Source: Gnetum montanum (Eukaryota > Streptophyta > Gnetopsida > Gnetales > Gnetaceae). Taken from it: DNA of 64,000 nucleotides. Each line of letters starts with the position of its first letter. The stretch's first letter is position 1. Below, in pieces: positions 57,491-64,000 of the stretch. The notes under the pieces are model-generated. The model was not told the DNA's origin and made no database searches. It was given only the letters and a program-made list of their open reading frames with translations. Location: assembly GCA_015680685.1 (NCBI GenBank), contig MNCI01017497.1, positions 381,669 through 445,668 of the forward strand, read 5' to 3'. The translations under genes and the position numbers were made by a program.

Positions 57491-58805
57491 GTACCTCTAA
57501 AGTGGAATGAACAAGTTGTTGATGATTCCTTTGAAGAGGAGAAAAAATTGGGATGGAAGAATCCTATGTGGAATCTTGAAGATTTAAGCTTTGATGAGAT
57601 TGGATGGCCATATGTTAAAGGTCAAGTTTAGCCAAATATAAATAGGAGAATCCATGAACAAGTAAGTACGTTTAATCTTTACCTTAGAGATAATAGAAAT
57701 GTCTCTTATGTGGAAACTAGTGTGTTTGATTCTAGTTCTTTACTTTAGCTTGGTAGTGATTTGTTCCATTGTGATGAGGAGCATCATGATTGTTGTGATG
57801 ATTATGATGAAGTTGTGAGTTATGTTGTGCATGATGAAAGTAATGTAGCTTTTGATGCCATTGTTGGTAAGAGCAAGACTAATAGTGGTAATATGTTTGA
57901 TATTGTATTTGATAATGATGGCTATAGTAGTAGTCATAATGAGAAGATCATTGTTGATGTGGATGTGGATATTGATAATGATGGAATTAATTATCTTGGT
58001 TGTGAAATGGACAACGTGAAGATAATCTATGTTGTGATTTTAATGGTGGAGGAAGGATAACTGAGAGACTTCCTAACACCAAGAAGAAGTATGTTGAAGT
58101 TTTATATAATAATATTATATAAGTTACTATTGAGAAAAGTGCTTTTGAGGTGAACTATTGGTTTTGTCAAAGATGGTGGTTACCTTGAAGAGCTTGATGA
58201 TGAAGCTCAACTTAGTGGTAACTTTGTACAAGAGATGAGAAATCTCCATGCATAAGTTAAATCAGATCTTATGAAGAAGGCTAAAGATAGAGTCCTCATA
58301 AGAAATGAGAGAAAACAGAAGTCAAATTTTGTTTTTGGTAACTTGGTTTAGGTATACTTGAAGAAAAAGCAATTGGGGGTGTTAACTTCTCCAAGTTGAA
58401 AGTGAAGATGATGGAACCTTTAAACATTAAGACTAAGATTAATGATAATAATTTTGAAATTAATATACCAAATGATGTTGGTATGTCTTTTATGTTTAAT
58501 GTTTCAAATCTTGTGTACTATCATGGACTAGTTAATGAGAAGATCATATAGGATAGCATTGATGAGTTAAAGTGGGTTATTGATCAATCTAAGCCTTTAA
58601 TGATGAAGAAGCTAATCATACTCAAGTGGAGGAAAGCTTCTAACACTTTGAAAGTTAAGAGTCATGAATATTTAATGCATTAGAAGTATTAGTCCATAGA
58701 TGGTGTTGTATGGGTCAATGAGACCAAACTTCATGAGTGGGAAATCACTTTGACACTTGCTCCCTTGTTCACATGAGTTCACTTTTTGAAGGATGGTAGA
58801 GCTAG
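57491..58805 (+). pseudogene. Chromovirus pol 3' end, copy 1
   Basis: Plus-strand remnant of a Reina-like chromovirus. 57761-58060 is an Asp/Val-rich frame of unknown origin. From ~58100: SAFEVNYWF, EMRNLHA and VKSDLMKKAKDR (integrase core-to-C-terminal linker), then the C-terminal domain KTKINDNNFEINIPND and FNVSNLVYYHG (GPY/F type), then a chromodomain-like KWRKASNTLKVKSHEYL. It ends at the LTR at 58806. Stops and probable internal deletions. No RT present. Confidence 0.65.
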
Positions 58806-60720
58806 TATAGGGACACCTCTTTCAATCCCCTTGTTCTTTGCTACATGTGTGTTTTGCAAGCTTCTATCTTTATGGAGACATCTTGGAGGACAAGAAGATG
58901 TCTTTCCTATGAATTAAGTTTTCATAGAAGACATCTTGAGCTTGAATAGAGACATCATGGGCTTAGAGGAGATGTATTATCTAGAGGGAAGACATCTTTC
59001 CAATAGAGGAGACATCTTGGGGACAACATCTCATGACAAAGAAAATGTCTCATCCATGGAGGAGAAGTCTCCCAGAAATAATAAACATTTCTTCCAAATG
59101 TTGAGATTTTATAAGAGACAACTCGAGAAGGTTAGAGAAAACTTGATATGATTAAGAAAATTCTAGAATTGATTGCTTGAAGTTGGAAAATAGTTGAGAG
59201 AATGTGGAAAAAGATAGAAATAGCATGGAAACTTCAAATTAAGCTTGTGAAATATTTTCTTAGGTTTTTATCTTGATTTCTTAATAAATATGTTAGTGCT
59301 TCATGTTTGTATTATGGAAAACTACAAAGAGAAGTCAAGATAGAGTCTTCATAAGAGCTCTTAAATGGGGAGAGCTTGGTAAGAGTGTGATAGAGCACAT
59401 TGAGTGAGCACAAGTATGGTTCTAGCTCCAAGGTCAATGTATGTGGATTGACCTATGTGTTCTTGTCTCTTATTTGCTTCTCTCATTTGAGTCTTAGACT
59501 TGGTTTGTGAAGAGATTTTCTATCAGTTTTGTCCTGTATTAAGAACAACCATTATGTGGGTATAAAGCCCTATGCTCTTCAGCATTTTTTAAGTGTTTTA
59601 AGAGGTTTTTGATGCAAGGGTCATGCACCTCAATATACCCCAATAGGACCTAATCCACAACTTCCAAGTAGATTTAGCTTAGAATGTAAGAACATAATAA
59701 AATAGAGAAATTCTTCCTTATATTAAGATAATTCTCAAAATACATATAAAATACAGAAAATATGAAGAGCCAAGCTCAACTCACAACTCACAACTCTCCC
59801 TAGGATCTTACAGGTCACACTTGTCCTCTCTTAATCCTTAATTGCTCACAATGGAGTCCAAGCTTAAGATAAGACACTTATAAGAGATTCTCCTAATCTC
59901 TCTCAAGTGCTCTTTCTTGCCTCTCACTCAACTTCCTTACACAAGCTCTCCTTCCTTAACTCGCACAAGCATTCTCTCCTACTCATGGTCAAGGTTATGC
60001 TCTCTCTTCCCTCAATAATGGTGAATTACATCAATATTTATAAGCAATCAAAAGGTAAAAAACCTAGAAACCTTTCCTCAACTCAACTTGAAGTTCTTTA
60101 TATGTTTTTGAAGTCTTCTCACCTTCTACCCCAACTATTTTCATCTTGCTTTGGTTGTTTCTCAATTGGAACACATGTTTTTGAAAGTTTCCTCATGTGT
60201 CTAGGTCATCTTTGGCTTCATGTAAATGTCCCCTATGAGAGCCCTGCTCACAAGAGAGACATCTACTATTTTTTGTACATGTCTCCTTTGGACTTGAGAT
60301 GTCAACACTTCAAGGGAAATGTCTTTGGAGAGACAGTTATCTTTCTGGGGAGACGTCTATCCTATAGATGCCAAAAATAAAAATGTTTGTTTTGATGTTA
60401 GGAGCCTCTGAATGCCTCCAAAAAAGTCCCCATAAATCCTGGAACCTCCTAAACTTGTCAAAATAAGGCAAAAACATCCCAAAACATGCTAAAAAATCCA
60501 AGAATCACCCCTAACAAAATCAACACAAAAAGACACATATGTAGGGTAGAATAAGGGGATTGGAATAGGTGTTCCTACACTAGTTTTGGTTGTTTTGTGG
60601 GTTTTGTTAATCTTGTTGTAATCTTCTCTTTTGAATAATTAAAGATAGCTAGTTTTCTTATCTTCTAGCAAATAAATTATTTTTTCATAATATCTAGATT
60701 TAGTATTTGAAGTGATTAAC
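58806..60720 (+). repeat. Chromovirus LTR, copy 1 (interrupted)
   Basis: LTR-like sequence starting TATAGGGACACC (TG mutated to TA), homologous to 61119-62058. U3 is dense in GACATCTT/AGATGTCT motifs (58880-59060). It is split by a 973-bp insertion at 59610-60582 and resumes at 60583 with TTTTGTGGGTTTT. It runs straight into a second integrase copy at 60721 without a primer site. Confidence 0.65.
59610..60582 (-). mobile_element. Solo LTR of a related family, inverted
   Basis: Insertion in LTR copy 1 flanked by GTTTT (59605-59609 and 60583-60587). Reverse-complemented it starts TGTAGGAACACC, like the host LTR, and carries related GACATCT motifs but a different right half, ending TTGCATCA. 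The strict TG...CA unit would be 59610-60579, leaving three extra bases before the right GTTTT, so the exact right edge is uncertain. No coding region. Confidence 0.62.
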
Positions 60721-61118
60721 AAGTGTTAACTTCTCCAAGTTGAAAGCCAAGACGATGAGGCATTTCAAGATGAAGATTAAGATTAATGATAATGCTTTTG
60801 AGATTGATTTACCAAATGATATTTCAAATCTTATCCACTATCATGGACTAGTTGATGAGAAGCACATATAGGGTAGTATCAAGAAGTTGAAGGGGCTTAT
60901 TGATTAGTTTAAGCCTTCAATGATGAAGAAGAAAATTATACTCAAGTAGAAGAAGGCTTCTAACACTCAGGAAGTTAAGAGGCATAAATACTTGATCTCT
61001 TAGGAGGATCAATTTACAAATGATGTTGTATGAATCTATGAGATCAAACTTCAGGAATCACTTCAATCCCTTCTCCCTTGTTCACATGCATTCACTTTTT
61101 GAGTGGTGTAGGAGCTAT
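60721..61118 (+). pseudogene. Chromovirus integrase C-terminus and chromodomain, copy 2
   Basis: Second copy of the region at 58380-58805: KIKINDNAFEIDLPNDISN, IHYHGLVDEK, MMKKKIIL and KKASNTQEVKRHKYLIS (chromodomain-like), with stops. Immediately follows LTR copy 1. Confidence 0.65.
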
Positions 61119-62058
61119 TGTGGGAACACCTGCTCTAATCCCCTTGTTCTTTCCTATGCATATGTTTTGCAAGTTTCTAACTCTATGAAGAAGTCTTGAA
61201 GGATAATAAGATGTCTTACCCAGAATTTGAGTTTTCACACCAGGCATCTTGAGCCTAATAAAACATGTCTTAAGCTTAGACAAGATGTCTTGCCGAGAGA
61301 GAAGATGCCTCCTCAACAAAGAATACATCTTAGGGAAGACATTCTGTGACAAAGGATACATTTCATCCATGGAGGAGGTTTCTCTCAAAAATAGTAGATG
61401 TCTCTTTCAAATGTTTGGATTTTGCAAGAGACAATCCAAGGAGGTTAGAAACAACTCGTATGGCCAAGAAACTTTTAGAATTTATAGCTCCAAGTTGGGA
61501 AATAGCTAGAAGGAGGTGGAAAAGATAGAAACAATGTGAGAACTCCAAATTAAGCTTGTGGAAGGTTTCCCTAGGTTATCTTATTTACTTAATAAATATG
61601 TTGATGTTTCATGCTTGTATGCTAAATAAAGTGTGAAGAGAAGTCAAGACAGAGTATGAGGAGAAGTCTTTGTGAGATCTCTTCAATGACGAGAGCTTGG
61701 AAAGAATGTGATAGGGCATTTTGAGTGAGTGTAGGTAGAGTTCTAGCTCCAGGGTCATTATGTGTGGATTGACCTACATGTTCTTGTCTCTTATTTATTT
61801 CTCTTTTTTAAATCTTGGATTCGATTTGTGAAGAGATTTTCTAACAACTATGTCTTACCTTAAGAATAGCCATTGTGTGGTTGTAAAGCCTCATGCTCTT
61901 CATCATTGTTTGATTGTTTTGAGAGATTTTGTATGTTTTGTGGGTTTTAAAAACTCAATTGTAATCTTTTCTTTTGAATAATTAAAGAAAGCTAGTTTTC
62001 TTGTTTTCTAGAAAATAAATTATCTTTCCACAATATCTAGATTTAGTATTTAAAAGTG
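61119..62058 (+). repeat. Chromovirus LTR, copy 2
   Basis: About 940 bp starting TGTGGGAACACC, uninterrupted. GACATCTT/AGATGTCT motifs at 61200-61400. The right end, near gtgatttaa, is where similarity to copy 1 stops. Confidence 0.65.
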
Positions 62059-62074
62059 ATTTAATATTAGAGTG

Positions 62075-62465
62075 AATGTACTTCAGGGAAGCTCTTATGA
62101 TGAATGAAGTACACAAGGCATACAACAAAGAACACTAAGATGTCTCAATATAAAAAGTTGAATTCAAACAAGAAGATAAGGTTCTTTATTGGAATCCCAT
62201 GTATGTACCATAATGAACCAAGTTTTACATATTATGAAAATGATCATACATTATACACTTAACTTTTTCTTTTGGGGCTATGATAATTTACCATCCAAAA
62301 GACTCCTAGAAGCATAGGCTAGTCAATGTTGAACAACTAAAACACTTCACATACTTCCATGTAACCAGCCATAAAAATAACACCTTAAATGAAGAATAAG
62401 ATCACTCCATTTTCCGAAGCTCCTCATTTCAACATAGTTGCAAGGAAGATACTCATCTACCATAA
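62075..62465 (+). pseudogene. Element G integrase C-terminal end
   Basis: Plus-strand fragment of an Athila/Tat-like pol matching E at 36411-36773: NEVHKAYNKEH, KQEDKVLYWN, YIIHLTFSFGAM and LVNVEQLKHF, and the conserved tail with stop at 62463-62465. The PPT-like core in the tail is eroded (agttgcaaggaag). Its upstream pol is absent. Confidence 0.75.
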
Positions 62466-63394
62466 CACCTTGAAGGGGATGATAAGTTTTTCTTGTTTTT
62501 TTTATATCATTCTTTATATGTTTTTTATTTTCTTTATATTTTAATATTTATTATATATTTTCTCCTTTTTTACATTTTACTTTTTATTTTGGCTTTAATT
62601 GTTACTTTCATTTGATTTTAATTACAATCTATAATTTTATTCCATTACTATTAAGAACTTTGGTAATTATTGAATGCAATTATTAAGATTAAAGTCCTTA
62701 TATAGGCTAACTTTATTTGTAGATCATGCACTCTACTGATGAGTTATTAGTTTTTTAGTGGTACAAGGTAGTGACCTCACCACATCCATTGATTTCATTT
62801 TTCTAACAAGGAGATCTATATCATGGTAGCATGATGGTTCTTTCACATGAAAACTAGAAGTAACATCTATCTTATTACCTAACAAACTAGGAAAAGACCA
62901 AGTGAGAATGGAAAAGGGTGTGGCCTAATGGGTATTTATTGGAATTTCTTCTTAACTTCCTTTATTAAGTTCTATGGATCCTCTAAAGCATATCATCACT
63001 CCTACTATAAACCATATAAGGAAGTATGTCCTCATAATTTATAGTTTCAGAAAAAAAAAAGAAAAAAAAATACATCCATATGAATATACCTTAGGATATA
63101 AGCATTGGTCATGGGACTGAAAAGACATGTTGCCCATGCCTAAAGGCATCCCTCTAACTAAGGCCCAAATTTCTTTATAAATGATCTCTAACTACTTCCT
63201 TCCTCTATTTTCTTCTTCTCTTGGAGTGATGATTCTTCTCTATGGTTGTTGTAGACTAATGATGCTAGGAGAGGAGGAATACATCATTGTGAGGCCACTA
63301 AAAAGGACATGAACTTGGTCTAGACTTAGAACGGACCAATATCAGATCATCCTAATCACACATTTCACCAAGAATATCTACTAGCTATGGTATG

Positions 63395-63398
<4 letters not shown>
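62466..63398 (+). other. Element G post-pol spacer
   Basis: Non-coding, T-rich at 62480-62600, collinear with E's spacer (e.g. cctctaactaaggccc near 63150 and 37625). No LTR for G is reached before the microsatellite. Confidence 0.6.

Positions 63399-63489
<91 letters not shown>
63399..63489. repeat. (TC)n microsatellite
   Basis: About 45 uninterrupted TC units. Confidence 0.98.
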
Positions 63490-63491
<2 letters not shown>

Positions 63492-64000
63492 CATTCTGGC
63501 ATTCCATTTTCTCATCTCATTGCATTATATCATGGTTAACTATTAGTCTTATTTTATACATTATGTAATCGTAAGATAGCTCCTTATGTGGGTATGGTGT
63601 TTAACCTCAACTACAATTCATTCTCGTTAATGTGACACAAATGTACTATAAATATGTGCAACACATAGCTCATTTTTCACATTTTTCTTCAAATGCAAAA
63701 GTAGTTTTTGTAATTTTTCAGAGCTCAAAACCTTTCAAGACCATAACTTCCTTAATACTTAGCTATTTTTCTTTGTTCTTCAATCCTGAGGTTCTAGAAG
63801 TACACTTTATGTTATGGGAGCATCAAACGCTAGGGTTTGACAAAAAAAATTTTGCAAAATTCTGGTAATAACCCATAAATAAGATATTATCATAATATTA
63901 AAATAATGATTCCAAGAGTTAATACTACTAACCAATATTTGTGAAATAAAAATTAAAATAGTAATAAAATATTATCATATACCTACAATCACTCAAATAA
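63490..64000. other. AT-rich end of window, nothing recognised
   Basis: A 78-codon plus-strand frame (63632-63868) exists but has no family features and lies in AT-rich DNA; I treat it as chance. No LTR boundary seen. Confidence 0.5.

Noticed and set aside
63632-63868. 78-codon plus-strand frame near the end
   Set aside because: AT-rich, no recognisable motif, no neighbouring module.
1-64000. Host protein-coding, tRNA or rRNA genes
   Set aside because: No exon-like coding stretch outside retroelement modules, no tRNA box pattern and no rRNA sequence noticed. Absence is by reading only, without a homology search.

Overview
The window is intergenic, retrotransposon-dominated nuclear DNA from a large-genome plant, most likely a seed plant. 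I see no host gene, tRNA or rRNA gene. It is AT-rich. Nearly every open frame that makes sense is a broken piece of an LTR retrotransposon. The main family is Ty3/gypsy without a chromodomain: module order gag-PR-RT-RNaseH-INT, tRNA-Asp-like primer sites and a CX2CX3HX4C gag knuckle point to the Athila/Tat (OTA) branch. Reina-like chromovirus and Ty1/copia-like remnants are also present. The sequence does not identify the species.

Layout. 1-194 is the end of an LTR whose element lies off the left edge. 1587-11485 is element A (minus strand; gag+pol; target duplication ATTAG). 13691-21848 is element B (minus; gag plus a 3' ORF, no pol; right LTR truncated). 23163-23235 plus 39639-40639 is one copia-like LTR (element H, minus) split by element E. 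23236-39633 is element E (plus; gag+pol; duplication ATCTT), which carries element D (25334-31625, minus; gag plus a deleted 3' ORF, no pol; duplication TTAAG) inside its gag. 42109-55385 is element C (minus; gag, pol and 3' ORF; duplication ATGAC), sitting inside a 3' ORF that I attribute to H. 55650-57485 is the 5' end of a further minus element, F. 57491-62058 holds a duplicated chromovirus 3' end (integrase C-terminus, chromodomain, LTR), one copy interrupted by an inverted solo LTR. 62075-63398 is the 3' end of another Athila/Tat element, G, followed by a (TC)n microsatellite.

How the parts work together. A and E have gag and pol but no 3' ORF. C has everything. B and D keep gag and the 3' ORF but have no protease, RT, RNase H or integrase, so they look like non-autonomous partners that would need enzymes from a C-like element. 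All have stops and frameshifts now. The 3' ORF, in the envelope position, has a basic N-terminus, a domain resembling the 'putative plant transposon protein' family and a long coiled coil, with no visible membrane segment.

Most interesting signals. (1) A PPT-like motif (AGTYRTGGGGG) recurs at the end of gag, the last codons of pol, before the 3' ORF and at the 3' LTR, and is read in different frames at the two coding sites. (2) A palindrome array precedes the TATA box in the LTRs, and a second array plus TATA box lies upstream of the 3' ORF in B and C, each matching its own element's LTR motif. (3) Several isolated Ns mark assembly faults, including an inverted 46-bp piece of RT.
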